Part shown: positions 42,718 through 50,413 of the stretch, in pieces
How positions within the stretch are numbered: position 1 is the first letter of the stretch
Layout of the letters: every line of letters begins with the position of its first letter
Assembly (NCBI GenBank): GCA_041622675.1
Contig: JBFJYH010000001.1
Span: 1 to 64,000 of the forward strand
Length of the DNA stretch: 64,000 nucleotides
Source: Reddybacter sp041622675
GTDB lineage: Bacteria; Pseudomonadota; Gammaproteobacteria; Pseudomonadales; Porticoccaceae
Reading direction: 5' to 3'
Translations under genes and position numbers: made by a program
Notes under the pieces: generated by a model
What the model was told of the DNA's origin: nothing
What the model saw: only the letters and a program-made list of their open reading frames with translations
The model's database searches: none

Positions 42718-42778
42718 TGCCTAGCTTCACCAGCTAAGTCTTTCGTGCTTGCTGGTTTGTTAAACGTGTTAAGTAAAG

Positions 42779-42815
42779 AAGCGCGAGCTGTTATTGGTGC
42801 AGCTCGCGCTTTTTT
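42779..42815. terminator. Strong terminator after the second BVMO
   Basis: GCGCGAGCTG (42781-42790) pairs perfectly with CAGCTCGCGC (42800-42809) across a 9-base loop, with flanking A and T residues that extend the stem, and a run of six T at 42810-42815. It ends the plus-strand BVMO transcript and, with the A-rich left flank, could also act on the convergent minus-strand gene. Confidence 0.88.
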
Positions 42816-42877
42816 GCTGAGTAACTAGTCTTTGTTGTTATGGGTTGCGACAAAAAGTTAATTGCGAACAGTCGGTT

Positions 42878-43366
42878 TCAGGCGGCGAACTCTTGTTTGC
42901 CGAGTATGTGGTACTGATATCTGGCGACAAAGTCTGCTACTTGCCCAGAGGGCTTCACGCGAAAGTGGCTATGCCAATATCTGGCCAGCCCTAGTATATC
43001 GTCATCTGCGGGTAGGGCATAAGGAACACGGCGATAGATTAGCCAGGCTATAGCTGTGGTGTATTTAAGGTTGGTGATTAGCTCGCTGTGGGGGTCGTGG
43101 ATAAAACTGTGTTGACCGGCTAGGCCGCGAACTCGACTCGCCAATTCGGGATGATGGAGAAGGTATTTATCCCACACGGTGCGGTGGGTATTGGGTGAAA
43201 TATGGTAAATGCCTAGTAAGCGGCCGCTTTTTAGGCTTAGTTCCATGCGAGATTCTTGGGCTGCTGTACCGAGGAGTAAGTTTTCATGGGCGGGAGCCCA
43301 GTCATCGATTGCCTTTAATGTGTCGCGAACAATGAACTGGCGAAACTCATCGGCTGCAAAGAACAT
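42878..43366 (-). CDS. Lysozyme-like/transglycosylase-fold protein, uncharacterised
   Basis: A 162-residue protein. LLLGTAAQESRME resembles the catalytic Glu segment of lysozyme-like and phage muramidase proteins (xxGTAxxES), followed by LGIYHISPNTHRTVWDKYL, similar to the Q-M-x-P-x-T segment of phage baseplate/tail lysozyme-like proteins, and LARYWHSHFRV near the end. There is no signal peptide, so access to peptidoglycan would need another export route. No phage gene adjoins it. GGAGAAGG lies just before the ATG. Family by motif only; the enzymatic role is inference. Confidence 0.5.
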   Translation of the reverse strand: MFFAADEFRQFIVRDTLKAIDDWAPAHENLLLGTAAQESRMELSLKSGRLLGIYHISPNTHRTVWDKYLLHHPELASRVRGLAGQHSFIHDPHSELITNLKYTTAIAWLIYRRVPYALPADDDILGLARYWHSHFRVKPSGQVADFVARYQYHILGKQEFAA

Positions 43367-43578
43367 GGCCTTCTCCGGGCTCGTCTGTTGACTTAAGCAT
43401 TAAAACCTTCATGTTTTTAACATCTTGGCGCTGTGTTTTCAATACTTTTTTAGAAAACAGAGGTAACTTTTTCTGTTTTTCCGCTGTGCTGCTCTTCTTT
43501 TCTCGCTTTACTTTACAAGATCTTACAGTGAGCTGAGTTGACGTTTCTTCAAATGCTAAAATGAGGTATAAAAACATC

Positions 43579-44433
43579 ATGAAAATACCGAAGCGTATTA
43601 AACCCTTGGTTGAAGATGGTATCGTTGATGAAGTCATTGCCTCGCTCATGAGTGGCAAAGAGGCCGACGTGTTTATCGTGCGTTGTGGTCAGCATATTCG
43701 CTGTGCCAAGGTCTACAAGGAGGCGGCCAAACGCAGCTTCAAGCAAGCAGTGAAATATCAGGAAGGGCGCAAGGTGCGTAACAGCCGCCGCGCGCGAGCT
43801 ATAGAGAAAGGCTCCAAATTCGGTCGCAAGCAGCAGGAAGAGGTTTGGCAGAACGCCGAAGTTGATGCCCTCTATCGCTTAGCCAGGGCAGGGGTTCGAG
43901 TGCCAGAAGCCTATGGCTGCTTTGATGGTGTGCTGATTATGGAGCTGGTGACGGATGGTGAGGGTGCTGTGGCACCGCGTCTCAATGATGTGGCTCTGAC
44001 AGAAGATCAGGCTCTTGAAGATCACTCAGTGATGATGCATTACGTAATGTTAATGCTCTGTGCAGGTCTTGTGCATGGTGATTTGTCAGAATTCAATGTA
44101 CTGGTTGATGAATACGGCCCCGTAATTATCGACTTACCTCAGGCTGTTGACGCCGCCGCTAATAATAATGCCGAGGCGATGCTGTCCCGCGATATCGACA
44201 ATATTACCCAGTACTACGGGCAGTACGCGCCTCAAGTACTACAAACCCATTATGCGAAAGAAATATGGGCGCTTTTCGAGGATGGGGGTTTACATCCAGA
44301 TGTGGTGCTCAGTGGTGACTTTGAGGACGCAGCAGGGCTGGCTGATGTTGATGCGGTGCTACTCGAGATTAAAGAGGCCCTGGCAGAAGAGCAAAACCGC
44401 CAGGAGCGCCTGCGAGAGGCTGAGCAAGTCTGA
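43579..44433 (+). CDS. RIO1-like serine protein kinase (PA4780 type)
   Basis: A kinase of about 284 residues. N-terminal MKIPKRIKPLVEDGIVDEV is the conserved start of the PA4780 group, supporting ATG 43579 over 43561. GKEADVFIV with CAKVYKEAAKRSFK supplies the nucleotide loop and Lys, HGDLSEFNVLV carries the catalytic Asp and Asn, and VIIDLPQAVD the metal-binding Asp. RIO kinases in archaea and eukaryotes act in ribosome maturation; the bacterial role is not settled. Its neighbours arfB and DUF2058 are translation-related or RNA-linked by context only. Confidence 0.9.
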   Translation: MKIPKRIKPLVEDGIVDEVIASLMSGKEADVFIVRCGQHIRCAKVYKEAAKRSFKQAVKYQEGRKVRNSRRARAIEKGSKFGRKQQEEVWQNAEVDALYRLARAGVRVPEAYGCFDGVLIMELVTDGEGAVAPRLNDVALTEDQALEDHSVMMHYVMLMLCAGLVHGDLSEFNVLVDEYGPVIIDLPQAVDAAANNNAEAMLSRDIDNITQYYGQYAPQVLQTHYAKEIWALFEDGGLHPDVVLSGDFEDAAGLADVDAVLLEIKEALAEEQNRQERLREAEQV

Positions 44434-44482
44434 AGAGCTGAGGGCCCGGAATCAATACAGTGTTACTTGTAGCGAGCACTCT

Positions 44483-44902
44483 TTAGTGGTCGAATTTTAT
44501 GGGTTTTCTCAGGGATTTTGTTCTGCCGTGTTTTGTTTTACTGTCCATACGTTTGCGCTGAGAGTTGCGTGAGGGCCGGGTGGGCCGCCGGATTTTGGGT
44601 GCCTGAGCCCCTGTAATAATAAAGTATTGTAGGCGTTCTAAGGCCGCCGTTCGGTTCTTTTCCTGAGTTCGAAACTGTTGGGCTTTAATCACTAGTACGC
44701 CATCTTTATTTACTCGACTATCACGGTTATTAAGTAGACGTTCTTTGATTGCTTCAGGTAGTGATGAGGCCTTGATGTTAAAGCGCAGATGCAGGGCAGA
44801 AGACACTTTATTGACGTTTTGCCCGCCTGCGCCCTGCGCGCGAATCGCTGTGAATTCCACTTCGTGAAGGGGGATGCTAAGCCGTGGAGTGATTATCAAC
44901 AT
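44483..44902 (-). CDS. arfB: Ribosome rescue hydrolase ArfB
   Basis: A 139-residue peptidyl-tRNA hydrolase that frees ribosomes stalled on non-stop mRNA. The GGQ motif is at residues 26-28 (RAQGAGGQNVNKVSSA), and the flexible basic tail (RNSQRKRMDSKTKHGRTKS) that enters the mRNA channel is present. Length and layout match YaeJ/ArfB, not the longer release factors. It faces the RIO kinase gene tail to tail and lies 16 bases downstream of the DUF2058 gene, so co-transcription with it is likely. Confidence 0.92.
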   Translation of the reverse strand: MLIITPRLSIPLHEVEFTAIRAQGAGGQNVNKVSSALHLRFNIKASSLPEAIKERLLNNRDSRVNKDGVLVIKAQQFRTQEKNRTAALERLQYFIITGAQAPKIRRPTRPSRNSQRKRMDSKTKHGRTKSLRKPIKFDH

Positions 44903-44918
44903 GGTGTGTGAGGTATGC

Positions 44919-45458
44919 TTACCACATTAAATCGTCGGGAATTTTATAATCCGCATAGGGATCATCGTCTTCGACGACGTCAGGGTTTTTATCGGCTTTG
45001 AAAATAATGCGCTCAGGATCACGCTCGGCAATTCTGTCGGCAACCGGGCTGGGCACGATAAGGTACTTGTCGCCCAGTTTGACAATGGCAACCACTCCCC
45101 GGCTCAAACGCCCGACCTGGTCGGTATCAACGTAGATACGTTTGATGTGTTTGCCATCCGTAAAGTTGAATGGTTGCTCTCCTGTTACTTCAATAGCATT
45201 CATTTCAATTAACTGCTTTATTTGTGCGGTGAAAGCTTTGCGCAGGGCCTTTTCATTGCGCTGTTGGTTCAGCTGTTTGTCTTTAGCCGCTTTCTCAGCT
45301 TTAACCTGAGCCGCTTGCAATTTGGTGTCATCGATGGTTGTCTGTCTGCTGTTGCGCTGGATTTTCTCCTGTTTGCGCTTCGCCTTGACTGCCTGTTTGA
45401 CCTTTTTGTCGTCGACTAAGCCGGATTTTTGTAGTTGGTCGAGTAGTGAATTTGCCAT
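44919..45458 (-). CDS. DUF2058 (YaiL-like) protein
   Basis: A 179-residue, very basic protein. The first 85 residues form a Lys/Gln/Arg-rich helical region (LLDQLQKSGLVDDKKVKQAV and on), and the second half is a compact domain with FTDGKHIKRIYVDTDQVGRL and RGVVAIVKLGDKYLIVP. This is DUF2058, found as a nucleoid- or ribosome-linked protein of unknown role. It ends acidic (DVVEDDDPYADYKIP). The start ATG lacks a strong ribosome site. arfB follows after 16 bases. Confidence 0.88.
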   Translation of the reverse strand: MANSLLDQLQKSGLVDDKKVKQAVKAKRKQEKIQRNSRQTTIDDTKLQAAQVKAEKAAKDKQLNQQRNEKALRKAFTAQIKQLIEMNAIEVTGEQPFNFTDGKHIKRIYVDTDQVGRLSRGVVAIVKLGDKYLIVPSPVADRIAERDPERIIFKADKNPDVVEDDDPYADYKIPDDLMW

Positions 45459-45850
45459 GTGAGCTCAAAGCGGGGATATTAAAGCCTATTATAAAGGAGG
45501 TTGGTGACTTTTTCCTATGTCCCCCTTGATTTAAGACGCGTGTTATAAGTCCGGCTTCCCCTTGTGGTTCATGGGCTTGTTGAGGGGTTTTTACCTGAAA
45601 TGCTGATATAAGCAGGGTTGTTATAAAAAATACTGTTAATCATTTACTTGGGTTTTGTCTAGGCAGCGTAGAGTTAAAGCCCCAAAGAGAGAAAACTTAG
45701 GAAAGGGAAAGTAGAGCAACCGGTTGAGAATAAACGCTATATTGGCGGTCTACCATGTGACCAGCGCGGTTGCGATTGGCTTGCTTTTTGCGGCTGCCCA
45801 AAAAATATATTTACACCTAAACAACTTATAACAATTGGATGGAGAAAACC
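45459..45850. other. Intergenic region upstream of the VOC gene
   Basis: Nearly 400 bases between divergent genes without a recognisable coding frame. It must hold the promoters of DUF2058-arfB and of the VOC gene. I see no clear repeat; GGAGA at 45841-45845 is the ribosome site of the VOC gene. Confidence 0.5.
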
Positions 45851-46702
45851 ATGATTACCGGTATGCCTCGTATAGCCATTGCAGTGCATGATTACTCGGC
45901 TGTTGTCAGTTTATTTAAAGATAAATTCGGTATGCCCGTTATTGATTTATCGAAAAGTAGTCTTCCTGAATACGGTGCAGCACTGGGTATGTGTGTGCCG
46001 GAGGGTGGCAGTAATATTGAGCTAATGTCTCCCGTTGACCCCAGTACCCCTTTGAGCAAAAGCTTGCAGGGATTTCTCGATCGCCGTGGTCAGGGCTTAT
46101 TTGCCTTAATGCTCGAGGCCCCTGTGCCTGACGATGAGGCGAAAATACTGATACGGCGTGGACTCAATGTGATGCCGTTAATGCCCGGTGCTTTTGGCCG
46201 AGATGTGCACCCAAGTTCGACTCATGGGGTGTTAATACGTGTTTACCCGGTGAATTCCTTTGTGGCCAAGCATGAGGTGCCTGTCGACGAGCATGATGGT
46301 CCTCGGGTGTCAGGCATCAGTCGAGTAATTATTGCAGTGGAGGATATTGAACACGCCATCGAGGTTTACGGGTCGCAGTTTAATATGGCAATGGATAGTA
46401 CAAAACTTGATGCTGAGCGAGGTGTCCGGTCAGCAATTTGTCGCCCGGCAACGGGTGGGGCTATCGAATTGGTGTCTGTCGATGATTCTTCTAGACCATT
46501 TGCCAATGCCATCGCCGAATTTTTGCAAAATCATCATGAGGGGATGTATGCCTTGGTGTTGCAGACGAAAGATGTGATTGCGACGCAAAAAATGCTGGTA
46601 GAGCGAGGGTTGTCAGTGAATATTTCTGCCGATTCCGCGGATGTTTTGGAGATTGATAAGCAGGCAGCATTTGGTGCTTTAATTAGAATTGAGGCCGGGT
46701 AA
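45851..46702 (+). CDS. Double-domain VOC (glyoxalase/dioxygenase-fold) protein
   Basis: A 283-residue protein made of two vicinal-oxygen-chelate modules, one per half. The first begins MPRIAIAVHDYSAVVSLFKD, the second ISRVIIAVEDIEHAIEVYGS. Each module pairs this strand-helix start with an acidic strand (NIELMSPVD and AIELVSVDD) that could bind a metal. The start at ATG 45851 has GGAGA five bases upstream; an in-frame ATG at 45839 lies in front of that element. Methylmalonyl-CoA epimerase, glyoxalase and extradiol dioxygenases share this fold; the reaction is unknown. Confidence 0.82.
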   Translation: MITGMPRIAIAVHDYSAVVSLFKDKFGMPVIDLSKSSLPEYGAALGMCVPEGGSNIELMSPVDPSTPLSKSLQGFLDRRGQGLFALMLEAPVPDDEAKILIRRGLNVMPLMPGAFGRDVHPSSTHGVLIRVYPVNSFVAKHEVPVDEHDGPRVSGISRVIIAVEDIEHAIEVYGSQFNMAMDSTKLDAERGVRSAICRPATGGAIELVSVDDSSRPFANAIAEFLQNHHEGMYALVLQTKDVIATQKMLVERGLSVNISADSADVLEIDKQAAFGALIRIEAG

Positions 46703-47129
46703 TGCTTGGCACTTTTGTTTTAAATGATTTTATTGTTTTGTTAACAGTCACACATTTGTCACATAAGGTGAGTTGAAATTCTAGAGTGGCATCAAATTTT
46801 TCTGATTATTATTGGGTGTTTAAGGCGTTTCTCTGTCGATAAGAGCACATCTTTACTTGCTCTAATAAAGGCATTCCGCTTAAGTGTCAGGTTTCTTTTT
46901 TAATAATGTTTATTGCTTTTAATGTGGGTTTACTTGTGTATTTTTTCATATATAGTAAATGCAGCCTGAAAACACACCTTTTCCTATGACCTGTGTTGTG
47001 AACAATTTATTATTTGCACTAACACTAGTTATTATAAAATTGCGTTTAACGGCTAAGGATAGGCCCTATGATGGCTTAAATAAACAGTTTTTTACTCCTT
47101 CGGAGTAAAGTTCAAAAAGGTTTTAGAAT
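46703..47129 (+). promoter_or_regulatory. AT-rich leader of the cold-shock gene with hairpin
   Basis: A 427-base AT-rich gap. Near its end TTTACTCC (47091-47098) pairs with GGAGTAAA (47102-47109) across a 3-base loop, only a few bases before the AAAAAGG ribosome site of the cold-shock gene. Cold-shock mRNAs commonly have long structured 5' leaders that act as thermosensors, which this would fit. A transcription start cannot be placed from the sequence. Confidence 0.45.
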
Positions 47130-47336
47130 ATGTCTAGTGCAACTGGTACGGTAAAATGGTTTAACGCTGACAAAGGTTATGGTTTTATCGAGCAAGAAAA
47201 CGGCCCTGATGTTTTTGTTCATTTTCGCTCTATTGTTGGTGAAGGTTTTAAATCTCTCAATGAAGGGCAGCGAGTGGAGTTTGATGTGACTCAGGGCCAA
47301 AAGGGGCCACAGGCAGAGAATGTGACACCGCTGTAG
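47130..47336 (+). CDS. CspA-family cold-shock protein
   Basis: A 68-residue single-domain RNA chaperone. Both nucleic-acid motifs are present: KGYGFIEQ (RNP1) and VFVHFRSI (RNP2, with Phe-to-Val and other standard variation). The start TGTVKWFNADKGYGF is typical. It melts RNA secondary structure and acts as antiterminator in the family; whether it is cold-induced or constitutive depends on its leader. It stands alone, convergent to oxyR. Confidence 0.95.
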   Translation: MSSATGTVKWFNADKGYGFIEQENGPDVFVHFRSIVGEGFKSLNEGQRVEFDVTQGQKGPQAENVTPL

Positions 47337-47406
47337 TTTTTCACAGGTGCTGCTAAAGGCTCAACAAGAGATCTGTTGTAGTTAAAGAGTAGGTAATCTA
47401 TTCGGG

Positions 47407-48345
47407 TCAGGCTTTTTCAGCTGCCCCGAATTTTGTATCGATCAGCGTACTATTTTTTTTAAAGTACTCGCCGAGTAGACGGTATTCACTGTCTCTGGGA
47501 CTTTGTGCGCGCCATAAAAGCCCTATTTCACGCCAGACCCCTCTTTCAGAAAATGCTTTTGTCGAGACGTTTTTTGTGCTGGACAATATCCCTTCGTTAA
47601 TAGCCATTGCCGGTAACAGTGAAACCCCCACACTATTGGCGACCATGGGTACAATCGTGTGTAGACTTGTCGCTTCAAAGGCGAGTGACAACTGACTACT
47701 TTGCAACTTGCAGGCTTCAAGGGCATGGTCACGTAGGCAATGACCGTGCTCGAGTAACAGGATGTCTTGGCCTTGTAAGTCACGGGTTTTTAGTCGTTTT
47801 ACATCTCCAATTGGGTGGCCTGTGGGATAGGCTAGTACAAAAGGGTCGTTAAATAAATGGTAGCTGGAGGTATTCTTGACGGGGTAGGGCAGGGCCATTA
47901 GTAGCAGGTCTAATTCACCCTGTAATAGTAAATTGGCTAGATTTTCTGACAAATCTTCACGGATGAGAAGTTGTAGTTCGGGGAAGTCTTCCTGCAGGGA
48001 AGGTAGCACCCTAGGCAAAATGAAAGGTGCTATTGTAGGAATGATGCCAATCCGAACTGGGTTACTGAGAGGCTTTTTCGCTCTGACGGCATCTTCTTTT
48101 AAGGCTTCTATGTCGCTTAAAATATGCTGCGAACGAGCAACAATTTTTTGCCCAATATCAGTAAGTAACACTTGCTTATTACTGCGTTCTAAAAGGGTTG
48201 TTCCTAGCACCTGTTCGAGTTCATTAATACCCGAGCTTAGAGTGGATTGGGTGACGAAGCAAGCTTTTGCCGCCTTGCCAAAATGTAAGCTTTGAGCGAC
48301 TGCGCAGAGGTAACGGAGTTGTTTTAAAGTGGGTTGTGATGCCAT
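47407..48345 (-). CDS. oxyR: Hydrogen peroxide regulator OxyR
   Basis: A 312-residue LysR-family regulator. The N-terminal helix-turn-helix is TLKQLRYLCAVAQSLHFGKA and on. The redox pair is intact: Cys203 in LEHGHCLRDHALEAC and Cys212, nine residues apart, as Cys199 and Cys208 are in Escherichia coli OxyR. Peroxide would form the disulfide and switch DNA binding. It is divergent from the rubrerythrin operon with a 149-base gap, so direct control of that operon is likely. A textbook ATAG-N7-CTAT operator is not seen there. Confidence 0.92.
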   Translation of the reverse strand: MASQPTLKQLRYLCAVAQSLHFGKAAKACFVTQSTLSSGINELEQVLGTTLLERSNKQVLLTDIGQKIVARSQHILSDIEALKEDAVRAKKPLSNPVRIGIIPTIAPFILPRVLPSLQEDFPELQLLIREDLSENLANLLLQGELDLLLMALPYPVKNTSSYHLFNDPFVLAYPTGHPIGDVKRLKTRDLQGQDILLLEHGHCLRDHALEACKLQSSQLSLAFEATSLHTIVPMVANSVGVSLLPAMAINEGILSSTKNVSTKAFSERGVWREIGLLWRAQSPRDSEYRLLGEYFKKNSTLIDTKFGAAEKA

Positions 48346-48494
48346 TGGAAAAACCGATTATCTGGTATCAAAAAATTCATTTTACCGATTGTACGTTACT
48401 TGGATATTGTGCCACAAGTTCATCTAAGAGCTGGTATGCTGCCATAGCTAGTTAAAAGCTCTATCTTTGAATAACAACTGAAAGGAGAATGTTG

Positions 48495-48914
48495 ATGTCA
48501 CTTAAAGACACGCAAACCGAACAGAATTTAAAAGACGCCTTTGCCGGTGAATCCCAGGCTAATCGTCGCTATTTGTACTTTGCTGCCAAAGCTGACGTTG
48601 AAGGCTACAATGATGTTGCCACTGTGTTTCGTTCTACCGCTGAAGGTGAAACTGGACATGCCCACGGTCACCTTGAGTATCTCGAAGAAACAGGTGATCC
48701 CGCAACAGGCTTACCCATCGGTTCTACTTCAGATAACCTGAAGGCTGCAGTCGCAGGTGAGACTCACGAGTACACTGATATGTACCCCGGTATGACAAAA
48801 ACTGCTCGCGAAGAAGGTTTTGATGAGATTGCCGACTGGTTCGAAACGCTCGGTAAAGCGGAGCGCAGTCACGCCAATCGTTTTCAGAAAGCTCTCGATA
48901 ACCTCGACGAGTAG
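48495..48914 (+). CDS. Rubrerythrin without rubredoxin domain
   Basis: A 139-residue ferritin-like di-iron protein. ATG 48495 is preferred because AAGGAGA (48482-48488) lies six bases upstream; an ATG at 48489 abuts that element. Iron ligands are Glu19 (AFAGESQANRRYLYFA), the Glu/His of TAEGETGHAHGH, the Glu in AAVAGETHEY and the ExxH of LGKAERSHANRF. The C-terminal rubredoxin-like Cys4 domain found in classic rubrerythrin is absent, so an outside electron donor is needed for peroxide reduction. It is the first gene before an iron-sulfur protein and DUF3501, although a terminator-like hairpin follows it. OxyR is encoded divergently. Confidence 0.92.
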   Translation: MSLKDTQTEQNLKDAFAGESQANRRYLYFAAKADVEGYNDVATVFRSTAEGETGHAHGHLEYLEETGDPATGLPIGSTSDNLKAAVAGETHEYTDMYPGMTKTAREEGFDEIADWFETLGKAERSHANRFQKALDNLDE

Positions 48915-48970
48915 GATCAAGTTAAGGCTGGCTAGGTTTCTATACACCAGAAGGCATTTAGCTGATTAAA

Positions 48971-49010
48971 TACAGGGCTTTGGTGTGAAACCAAAGCCCT
49001 GTATTTTTTT
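48971..49010 (+). terminator. Terminator between rubrerythrin and the iron-sulfur gene
   Basis: TACAGGGCTTTGG (48971-48983) pairs perfectly with CCAAAGCCCTGTA (48991-49003) over a 7-base loop, followed directly by an eight-T run to 49010. This is a strong intrinsic terminator. It would make most rubrerythrin transcripts monocistronic and reduce, not abolish, expression of the two downstream genes. Confidence 0.9.
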
Positions 49011-49081
49011 AGGGTAGAGATTTACAGAAAATTTGGTCATAAGGAGTCTTTGCCAAGTTTGCGATTTTAGAGGGGAAGAAA

Positions 49082-50404
49082 ATGCGAGAAGGTAGTCTGG
49101 AGGCACCCACAAGACATCCACTCGACTGGCAGTCAGAGTCATTTTGGGATAAGCAGGATCTCGAGGCGGAGCTTGAGCGAGTCTACGATGTTTGCCATGG
49201 CTGCCGTCGGTGCGTGAGCTTGTGCGATTCTTTCCCAACGCTATTCGATCTGGTTGACGAGTCCGAGACTCTTGAAGTCGATGGCGTTGATAAGGGCGAT
49301 TACAACAAAGTGGTTGATCAATGTTTTATGTGTGATATGTGTTACATGAGCAAATGTCCCTATGTGCCGCCCCATGAATGGAATATTGATTTTCCTCATT
49401 TAATGCTGCGTGCTAAGGCCCATAAATTTAAAGAGCAGGGCGCCTCTTTTCGGGACAAAACATTGACGAGTACGGATACCGTGGGCAAGCTAGCTACCAT
49501 CCCGCTGGTAGATATTACGGTGAACGCGCTCAATAACAATCAGCTTTTTAGAAAGGCTTTTCAAGCGGCAATGGGCGTGCACAAAGATGCACCTGTTCCA
49601 CGTTATCACAGTAAAACTTTGCGTAAATCAGTAAAAAACCTCGGCGATACTATCAATCCCAAGGCTGTTGGCGAGACTACAGGTAAGGTGGCTTTGTACG
49701 CCACTTGCTACGGTAACTATAACAGTCCGGAGCTGGGTGAGGATTTTTATCGCGTTTTTCAACATAATAATATTCATATTGAACTGGTGCCAAAAGAACA
49801 GTGTTGTGGTATGCCGAAACTTGAACTCGGCGATCTCGATGCCGTCGCGCGTGCTAAAGAAGCGAATATCCCAGTGTTGGCGAAGTTGGTCGATGAGGGT
49901 TTTGATCTAATTGCCCCGGTGCCTTCCTGCGTGCTGATGTATAAGCAGGAGTTGCCTTTGATGTTTCCAGATGATGTGGACGTGCAAAAGGTAAAAGACG
50001 CTTTTTATGACCCCTTCGAGTATCTTCACTTACGTCACAAGAAGGGTGAGTTCAGTACTGAATTTAGTCGTAGTCTTGGCAATATTAGTTATCACGTGGC
50101 CTGCCATCTGCGCGTGCAAAATATCGGCATGAAAACCCGCGATATTCTCGCTCTCGTGCCGGATACTACGGTTCATCCTCAGCAGCGTTGTTCTGGCCAC
50201 GACGGCACCTATGCGGTGAAAGAAGAAACCTATGACAAGGCGGTGAAAATTGCCCGCCCGGTGGTACGTAAAGTTAACACGCTGAAGTCAGAGCACTTAT
50301 CCAGCGATTGTCCGATGGCAGCGACGCATATTGCGGACTTGGCGGAAACCGGTGAAAAGCCCGAACACCCCATGACATTATTACGCATGGCTTACGGTAT
50401 TTAG
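49082..50404 (+). CDS. GlpC/HdrD-like iron-sulfur electron carrier
   Basis: A 440-residue protein. Two [4Fe-4S] motifs near the N-terminus have ligands Cys38, 41, 44, 48 and Cys81, 84, 87, 92. Two CCG-type domains follow, each with a Cys-rich site: ATCYGNYNSPELG with EQCCGMPKLE, and HVACHLRVQ with RCSGHDGTY and SSDCPMAAT. This is the heterodisulfide reductase D/GlpC architecture, an electron-transfer subunit. No flavin domain is present. GAGGGGAAG precedes the ATG. It sits between rubrerythrin and DUF3501, a set I recall as conserved in several proteobacteria; a role as electron donor to rubrerythrin is inference. Confidence 0.88.
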   Translation: MREGSLEAPTRHPLDWQSESFWDKQDLEAELERVYDVCHGCRRCVSLCDSFPTLFDLVDESETLEVDGVDKGDYNKVVDQCFMCDMCYMSKCPYVPPHEWNIDFPHLMLRAKAHKFKEQGASFRDKTLTSTDTVGKLATIPLVDITVNALNNNQLFRKAFQAAMGVHKDAPVPRYHSKTLRKSVKNLGDTINPKAVGETTGKVALYATCYGNYNSPELGEDFYRVFQHNNIHIELVPKEQCCGMPKLELGDLDAVARAKEANIPVLAKLVDEGFDLIAPVPSCVLMYKQELPLMFPDDVDVQKVKDAFYDPFEYLHLRHKKGEFSTEFSRSLGNISYHVACHLRVQNIGMKTRDILALVPDTTVHPQQRCSGHDGTYAVKEETYDKAVKIARPVVRKVNTLKSEHLSSDCPMAATHIADLAETGEKPEHPMTLLRMAYGI

Positions 50405-50413
50405 GAGTAGAGA

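Noticed and set aside
46929..46956. Possible promoter TTTACT-N16-TATAGT upstream of the cold-shock gene
   Set aside because: The match to consensus is weak and AT-rich DNA gives many such hits.
48346..48494. Possible OxyR operator of the ATAG-N7-CTAT type
   Set aside because: Only ATAG and CTAT with a 13-base gap were found (near 48445-48465), not the known spacing; I do not call a site.
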